Source of the DNA: Candidatus Thiosymbion sp.
GTDB taxonomy: Bacteria > Pseudomonadota > Gammaproteobacteria > Chromatiales > Chromatiaceae
DNA: 54,674 bases
Direction of reading: 5' to 3'
NCBI GenBank assembly: GCA_018435665.1
Contig: JAHDND010000162.1
Location: forward strand, 1 to 54,674
How positions within the stretch are numbered: position 1 is the first letter of the stretch; each line of letters starts with the position of its first letter. The notes beneath the pieces were generated by a model. It did not search any database. It was not told the origin of the DNA and saw nothing but the letters and a program-made list of their open reading frames with translations. Of this stretch, positions 45,976-53,066 are shown in pieces. A program made the translations under genes and the position numbers.

Positions 45976-46728
45976 TCAGCCGGGCGCTTGCTGCAGGGAT
46001 TCGAATCGGGCCTTGAAGGCGGCCTGGCGCAGGCGCTGGGCGTCGGCCTCCGAGGCGACCAGGGGGGCATCCAGCCACTGGCCCGTGCCGTGGTCGTAGA
46101 TGGAGAAGCGATAGCCCTTGCCGACCTTGAAGATGGGGGTCACGTCGTTGCCGGCCTGTTCCAGGGCCTGGAACTTGTCGAGGCCCATGGGCGCCGGGGT
46201 GGGGATGAAGGGCGCATCGCCCGTTTGCGGGGTGTCGGCCGCGCTGGCCATGGCCACCGGTGGGTTGGCGCCTGGTTGACCGGTAGCCGGGCGGTTGGAC
46301 TGTGCGGCCGATGGGTTGGCGGTCTGGTTAGCGGGCTGGCCGGATGCCGCGTGGACCACGGGGACCTCGGCTCCAGCGAGGGCGGCGGGGGCGATGGCAG
46401 GGCTGGCGGCGACGGTGAAGAGGGTGTTCTGCATCTCGCCGTGGGTGTCCAGGGTCACGGTTTCGAGGCCCGGCAGGCGGCTGAGCAGGTAGCCGGCCAT
46501 GAGCATGCCCAGGCGGTCGTTTTCCTTCTCCAGAGCGGTCAACAGCTTGTCGGCGACGATCTGGCAACGTTCGATCTGGGTGGGTCGGGCAATCCATTCA
46601 CGACTCATCTGCCAGCCCTGGTCCATGTCGGCGTCCAGTTTGGCGAAGAAGGGTTGGCCCTGCGCCAGGATCTGTTCCGGGACCTCCAGGCTGAGTTCCT
46701 GATCGTCGATGATGGCCTTGAGCAGCAT
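45976..46728 (-). CDS. Unknown protein with Pro/Ala/Gln-rich linker
   Basis: The 250-aa protein has an alpha-helical N-terminal part (1-110; IERCQIVADKLLTALEKENDRLGMLMAGYLLSRLPGLETV), a low-complexity linker rich in Ala, Gln, Asn, Pro (about 112-170), and a C-terminal part with a compact GYRFSIYDHGTGQWL motif. No family was recognised. It is divergent from the PKHD hydroxylase with 86 bases between starts. Confidence 0.65.
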   Translation of the reverse strand: MLLKAIIDDQELSLEVPEQILAQGQPFFAKLDADMDQGWQMSREWIARPTQIERCQIVADKLLTALEKENDRLGMLMAGYLLSRLPGLETVTLDTHGEMQNTLFTVAASPAIAPAALAGAEVPVVHAASGQPANQTANPSAAQSNRPATGQPGANPPVAMASAADTPQTGDAPFIPTPAPMGLDKFQALEQAGNDVTPIFKVGKGYRFSIYDHGTGQWLDAPLVASEADAQRLRQAAFKARFESLQQAPG

Positions 46729-46814
46729 GGCGGTTCCTCTTTCGCGCGTGGACGGGTTGGAATCATTCTAGCAAAATGTCGCTACGTCCCAGTTATCCAC
46801 GGGGGATCGCGCCC

Positions 46815-47489
46815 ATGCTCCTCACCCTTCCCGGTCTGCTCAATGCCGCCCAGGTGGACAAGATCCACGAAATCCTCCAGGGGGCCAGGTTCGTCGATGG
46901 TCGCCTGACCGCCGGTTTCGCCGCGGCTCGGGTCAAGCATAACCAGGAACTGGAGCCGGATGAGCAACGCATGCGGCGCCTGATCCGGGTCATCATGGCC
47001 AGCCTGGGCCACAACGCCACCTTCCGCTTCGGCGCCCTGCCGCACCGGGTCGCCGACCCCATCATCGCCCGTTACGAGCCAGGCATGACCTACGGCGACC
47101 ATGTGGACGATCCCATCATGGGCACCACCGGGCCGCGCTTCCGCACCGACGTGTCCATGACGATCTTCCTCAACCCCCCGGACAGCTATGAGGGGGGCGA
47201 ACTGGTGGTGCGCACGCCCTTTGGTGACCAGAAGGTCAAGCTCCCGGCCGGGGACGCGGTGGTCTATCCCTCGTCCAGCCTGCACCAGGTCGCCCCGGTC
47301 ACCCGCGGCGAGCGCCTGGTGGCCCTGACCTGGATCCAGAGCTATGTCCGGGACGCCGCCCGCCGCGAATTGCTCTATGAGCTGAATCTGGCCCGGGAGG
47401 CCCTGCTCAAGGAGGCCCCGGGGACCCCGACCACGGGTTACGTGGACCGTTCCTATGCCAACCTGCTGCGCATGTGGGCGGAGCTGTAA
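46815..47489 (+). CDS. PKHD-type Fe(II)/2-oxoglutarate dioxygenase
   Basis: The 224-aa enzyme belongs to the YbiX/PiuC family of 2-oxoglutarate-dependent hydroxylases. The iron ligands are H96 and D98 (YGDHVDD) and H157 (SSSLHQV), and Arg167 (RGERLVALTW) would bind 2-oxoglutarate. YbiX/PiuC members are often tied to TonB-dependent iron uptake, but no such receptor is nearby and the substrate is unknown. ATG 46815 (MLLTLPGLLN) is the family start. Confidence 0.92.
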   Translation: MLLTLPGLLNAAQVDKIHEILQGARFVDGRLTAGFAAARVKHNQELEPDEQRMRRLIRVIMASLGHNATFRFGALPHRVADPIIARYEPGMTYGDHVDDPIMGTTGPRFRTDVSMTIFLNPPDSYEGGELVVRTPFGDQKVKLPAGDAVVYPSSSLHQVAPVTRGERLVALTWIQSYVRDAARRELLYELNLAREALLKEAPGTPTTGYVDRSYANLLRMWAEL

Positions 47490-47568
47490 TTGACGATCCG
47501 ATCTGGTCCGGCCTTCGCCCCGAGTCTGGCTTCGGCGCGGGATCCAGCGCAGGCTTCATCGCGCTCTC

Positions 47569-47700
47569 CGATGTGGGTTCAGATGTGGGCTCCGATGTGG
47601 GCTCAGCTTTGGGCTCCGACGTGGACTCAGATGTGGGTTCCAACGTGGACTCCGACGCGGGCTTCGACATGGGCCCGGACGCTGGTTCCGACGCTGGCAT
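47569..47700 (+). repeat. Eleven 12-nt tandem repeats forming the lipoprotein leader
   Basis: Eleven consecutive 12-nt units, typified by CGATGTGGGCTC with variation, run from 47569 to 47700. In the lipoprotein frame they code Trp-rich tetrapeptides (MWAP, MWVQ, TWTP). Confidence 0.85.
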
Positions 47701-48287
47701 TGACCCTCGGCCTGGGTCTCGGCGGCTGTTGTAGCCGGATGCCGGCCACGGAGTTCAACCGCTTCGCCGGCACCGCCAACCAGCCCGCGGGGCTGTGCGG
47801 CATCTTCTCCGGCTTCGGCACCACCGAGGAACCCGAGCGCTGGGGGGCCGTCTACTCGCCGGTGACGGTGGAGGAGTATGGCGCCCTCCTGTGCACGGGC
47901 GTGGCGCCCGCCGATTACGCCACCTGCGTCAATCGCGCCTGGTCCCACTACCGCCAGGCGCAAGGCGAAGACCATCCCCCGGGGACCGCCACGGCGGGTC
48001 CCTTTGCCGTGATCCTGGCCGGTACCGTCCTGGAAGGGCGTTACTGGTCCCAGCCCTTCGCCGCCGGTTTCCGGGTCAGCGCGACCGGCTTGTCCTGTCA
48101 GGGGGGCTACGATGCCTTTGCCGGGGATAGCCCGGCGATCTTCAAGGTCAGGTGCAGCGACGGCGGCCGCGGCTGGGCCCAGGTGGTGCGGGATCGCGAC
48201 GGGCGGGATGGCATCGGCGGGCTCTATCTGGACGACGGCCGGGTGGGCAAGATCCTCTTCGGTCCCGATGTGCTCGGAGGTCGTTAA
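47571..48287 (+). CDS. Putative lipoprotein with repeat-built leader, unknown function
   Basis: The 238-aa frame has a lipobox-like LGLGGC, with the Cys at residue 53 counting from ATG 47571, after a hydrophobic Trp-rich stretch built from 12-nt repeats. The mature part has features of a secreted fold with Cys residues (AGLCGIFSGFG, ALLCTGVAP, SCQGGYDAF, VRCSDGGRGWAQV) and no recognised family. Alternative starts are TTG 47490 (longer) and ATG 47739 (no leader). It follows the PKHD gene closely on the same strand. Confidence 0.55.
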   Translation: MWVQMWAPMWAQLWAPTWTQMWVPTWTPTRASTWARTLVPTLALTLGLGLGGCCSRMPATEFNRFAGTANQPAGLCGIFSGFGTTEEPERWGAVYSPVTVEEYGALLCTGVAPADYATCVNRAWSHYRQAQGEDHPPGTATAGPFAVILAGTVLEGRYWSQPFAAGFRVSATGLSCQGGYDAFAGDSPAIFKVRCSDGGRGWAQVVRDRDGRDGIGGLYLDDGRVGKILFGPDVLGGR

Positions 48288-48399
48288 AAAAACTCCTGAT
48301 CGAGCCGTTGGGGATACTCAATGTCAACTCAACTACAACCTCAATGACAACGAGGCAGGGCGGCCGTGGCTGAGCGGAAGCGAAATTTCCCGCCAGCCC

Positions 48400-49059
48400 T
48401 CAGTGGCGCTGCTCCACCCCCTCGACGCTAGAGGCGGAGGCCATGTCCATCAGGCCGCGCATCAGTTCGGCGCGGGCGGTGAGGGTGTTGGTCTCGATCA
48501 GGGCCTGCTTGTCCTCGGGGGCCAGGGGCAGGTGGGCGGTGAGCAGGTTCACCAGGTCCAGGTCCGCCATGGCCTTGAGGTCATCCCAGGGGATCTCGAC
48601 CCCCCGGGGTCGGACGTAATTCCGCAGGGAGGCGAGGAAGCGTTCGCGGTTAACGATGCCCTCCTGCTCGGTGAGGAAGTCCTGGGCGAAGCGGTCCCAA
48701 CCGGCCTGGACCCGACGGTAGCCATGTCGCTCCTCCAGTTCCCGCTGGAGCTCGAAACGGCAGACGCCGGTGAGGACGATGACGACGCGCCCGTCGTTGG
48801 TCTCGCTATAGGAGGTGATGCGGCCGGCGCAGCCGATCTTGTGCAGGAGGGGGACCTCCACCTCCTCCTGGCCGGTCAGGGGCTGGATCATGCCGACCAG
48901 GTGGTCGCTGCCCAGGGCATCCTGGATCAGGTTCAGGTAGCGCGGCTCAAAGATGTTGAGGGGCAGTTGAATGCCGGGCATGACGATGGCCCCCGCCAGG
49001 GGGAAGACCGGGATTTCCCCCGGGAGGTCGACGAAGCGGGGCAGGAAAGGGGAGGGCAT
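48400..49059 (-). CDS. LON-domain (Lon N-terminal) protein
   Basis: The 219-aa protein consists of the substrate-binding LON domain without ATPase or protease domains: EIPVFPLAGAIVMPGIQLPLNIFEPRYL at the start and CAGRITSYSETNDGRVVIVLTGVCRFEL in the middle. Such stand-alone proteins are common in proteobacteria and have no firm role. The ATG at 49059 lies 3 bases after the GH13 stop, so the two are in one operon. Confidence 0.92.
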   Translation of the reverse strand: MPSPFLPRFVDLPGEIPVFPLAGAIVMPGIQLPLNIFEPRYLNLIQDALGSDHLVGMIQPLTGQEEVEVPLLHKIGCAGRITSYSETNDGRVVIVLTGVCRFELQRELEERHGYRRVQAGWDRFAQDFLTEQEGIVNRERFLASLRNYVRPRGVEIPWDDLKAMADLDLVNLLTAHLPLAPEDKQALIETNTLTARAELMRGLMDMASASSVEGVEQRH

Positions 49060-49061
49060 CG

Positions 49062-50351
49062 CTAGGGTTTCTCCGCGGTGGGGCTGGGACTGGTGACGAA
49101 CACACGCGCCATGCCGGGGTGCAGGTCGAAATCGAAGGGCGTGGGCAGGTAGTCCATGGCCCACTCCGGGGAGACATCGCGCAGGGGCGGCGGCGCCTGG
49201 ACCAGGCGGTAGAGGTCCTCGCAGTGAAAGTGCTGATGGTGCCAGGGGTCCTTGTTCAGGACCAGCAGGGCCTGGCTCCGGCCCCGGGTGGAGGCCTGCC
49301 ACAACAGCAGGATGGCCGGGTTGGGGGATTCGAGGCGCTGGAGGAGGCCATCCTCGCCGAAGACCGGGTGGCTGGCCTTGATGCGATTGACCCGGGTGAT
49401 GAAGGCGGTCAGGTCCACCGCCGGGGTCTCCCAGTCCTCGGGCCGGGTCTTGACCACGTGCAGGCGGCGCTGGAAGCCGAACTCGTAGCCCATGGGCAGC
49501 ATGACCCCGGTGGAGAAGAGGGCGGTGAAGAGGTAGCGCTGCTTGAGGGCGGCGACGTTTTGACCGGACTCGGCGAAGAGGCGCTCGGTGTCATGGCTCT
49601 CCGGGAAGCCGATGGAGGGCGCGATCTGGCGGGTCAGTTCGTATTGCTCCAGCAGCCAGGGGCTGGAGAAGTCCCACCACTTGGCGCTGTTGAAGATGGC
49701 ATCGAAGCCGGCGCTGGCCGTCTGCCGGGTCTGATCCGGGGAGCAGCCCAGGGTCTCGGCGACGAACAGGGTGCCGGGATGCCGCTGCTTGATGTCCTGG
49801 ATCAGGCGTCGCCAGAAGTCGGTGGGGATCTGATAGGCGGCGTCGCAGCGGAAGCCGGTGAAACCCAGGCCGATCAGGTGCTCGACGACCGTGCCGACAT
49901 AGTCCAGCAGGCCCTGGGCGTCCGGCGAATGACGATGGTCGAACTGGGCCAGGTCCTCCCACACCACCTTGGTGCCGTCCTCTTCCAGGCAGAAGGGGTG
50001 GGCGATGCGTCCGCCCTCGCGTTTGAACCAGTCCGGGTGCTGCGTCGTCAGGGGTGAATCCACCGCGCAGTGATTGATGACCAGGTCGATCATCAGCCGC
50101 AGCCCCAGTTTTTCCGCAACCTTGACCATCTCCTTGACCTGAGTCTCCGGCCGCTTGCGCGAGCCCGGCGTCAGGAGTGCGGGGTTGACGCCAAAATAAT
50201 CGCGGATGGAATAGATGCTGCCCGATTGGCCCGGCGGCTGGATGGGGTTGACGAAGACCCACTCGAAACCCATGGCCGCGGCGCGCTCCAGATGGGGCGT
50301 CCACTGGGGTAGGGGTCCCGCCAGCAGGGGGAAGAGGTTGTAGATTTTCAT
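49062..50351 (-). CDS. GH13 alpha-amylase family enzyme, GlgE-related
   Basis: The 429-aa protein has a (beta/alpha)8 amylase-type core with INH near 92-94, the nucleophile Asp170 in GFRCDAAYQ, acid/base Glu199 in FVAETLG and Asp254 in ESHDTER. It resembles the catalytic part of GlgE (maltosyltransferase) in VFVNPIQPPGQSGSIYSIRDYF and NHCAVDSP, but it lacks the extra domains of the full enzyme. It probably acts on alpha-1,4-glucans. The ATG at 50351 (MKIYNLFPLL) is the start; the frame upstream includes repeats. Confidence 0.85.
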   Translation of the reverse strand: MKIYNLFPLLAGPLPQWTPHLERAAAMGFEWVFVNPIQPPGQSGSIYSIRDYFGVNPALLTPGSRKRPETQVKEMVKVAEKLGLRLMIDLVINHCAVDSPLTTQHPDWFKREGGRIAHPFCLEEDGTKVVWEDLAQFDHRHSPDAQGLLDYVGTVVEHLIGLGFTGFRCDAAYQIPTDFWRRLIQDIKQRHPGTLFVAETLGCSPDQTRQTASAGFDAIFNSAKWWDFSSPWLLEQYELTRQIAPSIGFPESHDTERLFAESGQNVAALKQRYLFTALFSTGVMLPMGYEFGFQRRLHVVKTRPEDWETPAVDLTAFITRVNRIKASHPVFGEDGLLQRLESPNPAILLLWQASTRGRSQALLVLNKDPWHHQHFHCEDLYRLVQAPPPLRDVSPEWAMDYLPTPFDFDLHPGMARVFVTSPSPTAEKP

Positions 50352-50387
50352 ACCGGGTGAGAAGGATCGGGCAAAAGGTTCAGGCCA

Positions 50388-50450
50388 GGCGCACCAGGGG
50401 GACCAGGTGTACCAGAGCACCCAGGGGTATCAGAGGCACCCAGGGGACCG
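50388..50450. repeat. Degenerate tandem repeats upstream of the GH13 gene
   Basis: Units of GTAYCAGAGxCACCCAGGG type follow each other with variation (CACCAGGGGGACCAGG, TACCAGAGCACCCAGG, TATCAGAGGCACCCAGG). The spacing is about 18-19 nt. Confidence 0.6.
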
Positions 50451-50799
50451 GTTCCGGTGGCGCTTCAAGAATTAGTGTGGTCGAAGTACCCAGGTTGGAC
50501 CCTGATGGATTGGTTGCATAGATGGGGATGGACCCCGCTGAGGTCCAATGGGGATGGAGAAATCGGCCGGAGCCTGGATCGGCTATTGTGGGGGAGGGTC
50601 GGGGGGGAGGAAAGGGGGCCCGCGGCTGTTTCGATGGTCAGGGAAGATGAAGGGACCCGATGGGGACTTTCGAGCCATAGGTATCCCACCTCCTTTGCGC
50701 TTTTCCCGGGTCGGATGGCACCTGGCGGGGGACAACCTGAATCCGTCCCAGGAGGCTTGACGACCGCGTCCCTCCGGTCGACACCCACGCCTGACACCG

Positions 50800-50870
50800 C
50801 CCGACCCTCCCCATCAATGCCGAAAACTGCAACGCGGGGCGGACCAGATATGAAATGCGTCATCTATAAT
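50800..50870 (+). promoter_or_regulatory. Intergenic element copy 3 and promoter of the MFS gene
   Basis: CCCGACCCTCCC (50800-50811), CCGAAAACTG, then TGAAATGCG (50851-50859), five bases and TATAAT (50865-50870). The left TTTTCGG arm is missing. Transcription would begin close to the ATG at 50880. Confidence 0.55.
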
Positions 50871-50879
50871 GTCCCCCTC

Positions 50880-52142
50880 ATGCCCGCCTCCACGCCCGCC
50901 ATCGACCCCTCAGCCCCATCCCACTTTACGCCAGGCCCGCTCAGTGGCCAGCCACTGGGGGTCTGGATCGTCCTGCTGGGGATGCTGACTGCCGTCGCTC
51001 CCCTGTCCATCGACATGTACCTGCCCAGCTTTCCCCTGGTGGAGCGTGACCTGGGCGTGGCGCCGGGAACCATGGAGTTTACCCTGGCGGCCTTCTTCAT
51101 TGGCCTGACCCTGGGACAACTGGCTTATGGCCCCCTCAGCGACCGCTTTGGCCGCAAGCCGCCGCTCTATTTCGGTTATGCCCTCTTCACCCTGGCCTCG
51201 CTGGGCTGTGCCCTGGCGGATAGCCTGACGCTACTGATCCTGGGCCGTTTCCTGCAGGGCCTTGGGGGCTGCGCTGGCATGGTGGTGACCAGCGCCATGG
51301 TCCGTGATCGCATGGGGGTGCGCGAGGCGGCCCGGGTCTTTTCCCTGCTGATCCTGGTCATGGGGCTGGCGCCGATCCTGGCGCCCCTGCTGGGGGGGTG
51401 GCTGCTGACCTTCTGGGATTGGCGCGCCATTTTTCTCGTCCTCACCGGCTTCGGCGCCCTCTGCCTCCTGGCCATCGCCCGGGGATTGCCGGAGACCCAT
51501 GACACCCGCCATGAGCCCCCCTTGCGGCTACGGCGGGTGGCGGGCAATTACGCCTATCTGTTGCGCGAGCGCGGTTTTGTCGGCTACGTGATCAGCGCGG
51601 GGCTGGCCCGGGCGGGGATGTTTGCCTATATCGCCGGCTCGCCCTTCCTGCTCATCCAGTATTTCGGGATAGCACCGGCACACTTCGGCTGGTTCTTTGG
51701 CGCCAACGCCCTGGCCCTTATCCTAGCCAGCCAGGTCAATGCCCGGCTGCTGCGCCTGGTCCCGCCATCCACCCTCCTGCGCCGCGCCCTCTGGCTGCCG
51801 CCCTTGGCGGGCCTGGGTCTGCTGGCCCTGGTCCTCAGCGGCCAGGACAGTCTGGCCGGCTTCAGCCTCGGCTTTCTGATCTTCATCGGCAGCCTGGGCT
51901 GGATCGGACCCAATGCCACGGCCTGCGCCCTGGCCAGCCATGGCCGGATGGCGGGCACCGCCTCGGCCCTCAATGGCTCCCTCGGCTTCCTCCTCGCCAC
52001 CCTCGCGGGTTCCCTGGTCGGACTGCTGCACGATGGCACCGGCCAGCCGCTGGCCCTGGTGATGGCCTTCTGCGGTATCGGGGCCTGGCTCACTCACCGA
52101 CTCCTGATCAGGCCGTTGGCCCATGCCGGTGGCCAGTCTTGA
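50880..52142 (+). CDS. Bcr/CflA family MFS drug exporter
   Basis: The 420-aa transporter has twelve predicted helices, with the Bcr/CflA signature LSIDMYLPSFPLVERDLG at the end of helix 1, GQLAYGPLSDRFGRKPPL between helices 2 and 3, and VTSAMVRDRMG further on. Such proteins export bicyclomycin, chloramphenicol or other compounds with protons. ATG 50880 is chosen; an in-frame ATG lies at 50850 but would overlap the -10 box. Confidence 0.9.
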   Translation: MPASTPAIDPSAPSHFTPGPLSGQPLGVWIVLLGMLTAVAPLSIDMYLPSFPLVERDLGVAPGTMEFTLAAFFIGLTLGQLAYGPLSDRFGRKPPLYFGYALFTLASLGCALADSLTLLILGRFLQGLGGCAGMVVTSAMVRDRMGVREAARVFSLLILVMGLAPILAPLLGGWLLTFWDWRAIFLVLTGFGALCLLAIARGLPETHDTRHEPPLRLRRVAGNYAYLLRERGFVGYVISAGLARAGMFAYIAGSPFLLIQYFGIAPAHFGWFFGANALALILASQVNARLLRLVPPSTLLRRALWLPPLAGLGLLALVLSGQDSLAGFSLGFLIFIGSLGWIGPNATACALASHGRMAGTASALNGSLGFLLATLAGSLVGLLHDGTGQPLALVMAFCGIGAWLTHRLLIRPLAHAGGQS

Positions 52143-52173
52143 GGCATGCCAGCACGCCTGGGATATGCGGTCG

Positions 52174-52482
52174 TTAATGCCGCGGGTCGGTGTCCGTGAA
52201 GATTGCGGTTAGATTCCACGCGCCATGGAGGATGCGAACAATTTCCACCGCATCGGGTAGGACGTGGTAGAGAATGAGGTAGTTGTCAGAGACGAGATAG
52301 CGGAGATCGGGGGCAATATCCGGCCGGGAAGGGCCGAGGAGGGGATGGTCGGCCAGAAGTTGCATCCGCGCATCGAGGGCATCGAGCACCCGGTCAGCCG
52401 CGGACATATTGTCCATGGCGATGTAGTCCCAGATCGCGAGGAGATCCTGCCTGGCTGCGACGGTGAGCCGAATAGCGGGCAT
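52174..52482 (-). CDS. ParE/RelE-type toxin
   Basis: The 102-aa protein has the ParE superfamily pattern: RLTVAARQDLLAIWDYIA at the start, ARMQLLADHPLLGPSRPDI, and RYLVSDNYLILYHVL with VEIVRILHGAW. Members poison gyrase or cleave mRNA; which one applies here is not visible. The antitoxin gene lies 19 bases upstream on the same strand. Confidence 0.88.
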   Translation of the reverse strand: MPAIRLTVAARQDLLAIWDYIAMDNMSAADRVLDALDARMQLLADHPLLGPSRPDIAPDLRYLVSDNYLILYHVLPDAVEIVRILHGAWNLTAIFTDTDPRH

Positions 52483-52501
52483 CGGAGAAATCCGGCGCGG
52501 A

Positions 52502-52774
52502 TCAAGGGACGAGTCTCACGGAGCGCGCTTCGCGTTTGACCTCGGCGATATTGAGCGGGCCGGCCGACCCGCTCTTCAGTCCTACCTCCCAGAGATGGCG
52601 CAGGTGCTCGATCTGCGCCTGCTGAGATATCCGCTTGAGTTGCCAGTCGCGCAGGGCCTCACGGACGACCTCGCTCGTGGAGGCATAATCACCGGCCTTG
52701 ACCGCCGCGCGTACATTGTCGGCGATCTCTCTCGTGAGGGCGATCGTGATCTTTTCGACGGAGGTGGTGGTCAT
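52502..52774 (-). CDS. ParD/CopG-type antitoxin
   Basis: The 90-aa protein begins VEKITIALTREIADNVRAAVKAGDYASTSEVVREALRDWQ, a ribbon-helix-helix DNA-binding domain, and ends with a helical tail for the toxin. It should repress its own promoter. ATG 52774 is chosen over an upstream frame to 52840. Confidence 0.88.
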   Translation of the reverse strand: MTTTSVEKITIALTREIADNVRAAVKAGDYASTSEVVREALRDWQLKRISQQAQIEHLRHLWEVGLKSGSAGPLNIAEVKREARSVRLVP

Positions 52775-52840
52775 GGGTTGTGACGGGATAAGGAGGCTTT
52801 GGATGGTATGAGTTATTCGTACCAGGCCCGCTGAGAACAC

Positions 52841-53066
52841 GCAACCTACCCAGTGGGCTTAACGAAAGATGGGGGCATGCCTAAATATAACCATGTCTAT
52901 AATAATAACTTATTACAACATGCTCCCGTGTCCCGCCTCGCCAAGAACCTGGGACTTTCCGGCCCGCCGCGCATGGCCGAGGAATTCGACGAACAGCGGG
53001 GAGGTGGTCGTCAAGGATTTTTGCATTAGATCCTGAGACCTGGGTCCGTCATCCCCCGGGCGAGGG
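52841..53066. other. Intergenic region with an AT-rich patch
   Basis: Around 52870-52925 the sequence is markedly AT-rich for this genome and is the likely promoter region of the toxin-antitoxin pair on the minus strand. No clear -35/-10 pair with correct spacing was found, and no other gene is seen. Confidence 0.45.

Larger units (their letters stand above)
50352..50879. other. 528-base gap between the GH13 and MFS genes
   Basis: It contains the degenerate repeats listed at 50388 and, at the end, the intergenic element copy 3. An open frame from 50457 runs into the MFS gene, but its first 140 codons have no recognisable protein features. Confidence 0.5.

Noticed and set aside
45969..46010. 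tRNA-like words GGTAGCTCAG and GGATTCGAATC
   Set aside because: They are too close together for the D and T arms of a tRNA, no acceptor stem or anticodon arm fits, and the stretch overlaps the 3' end of a protein gene.
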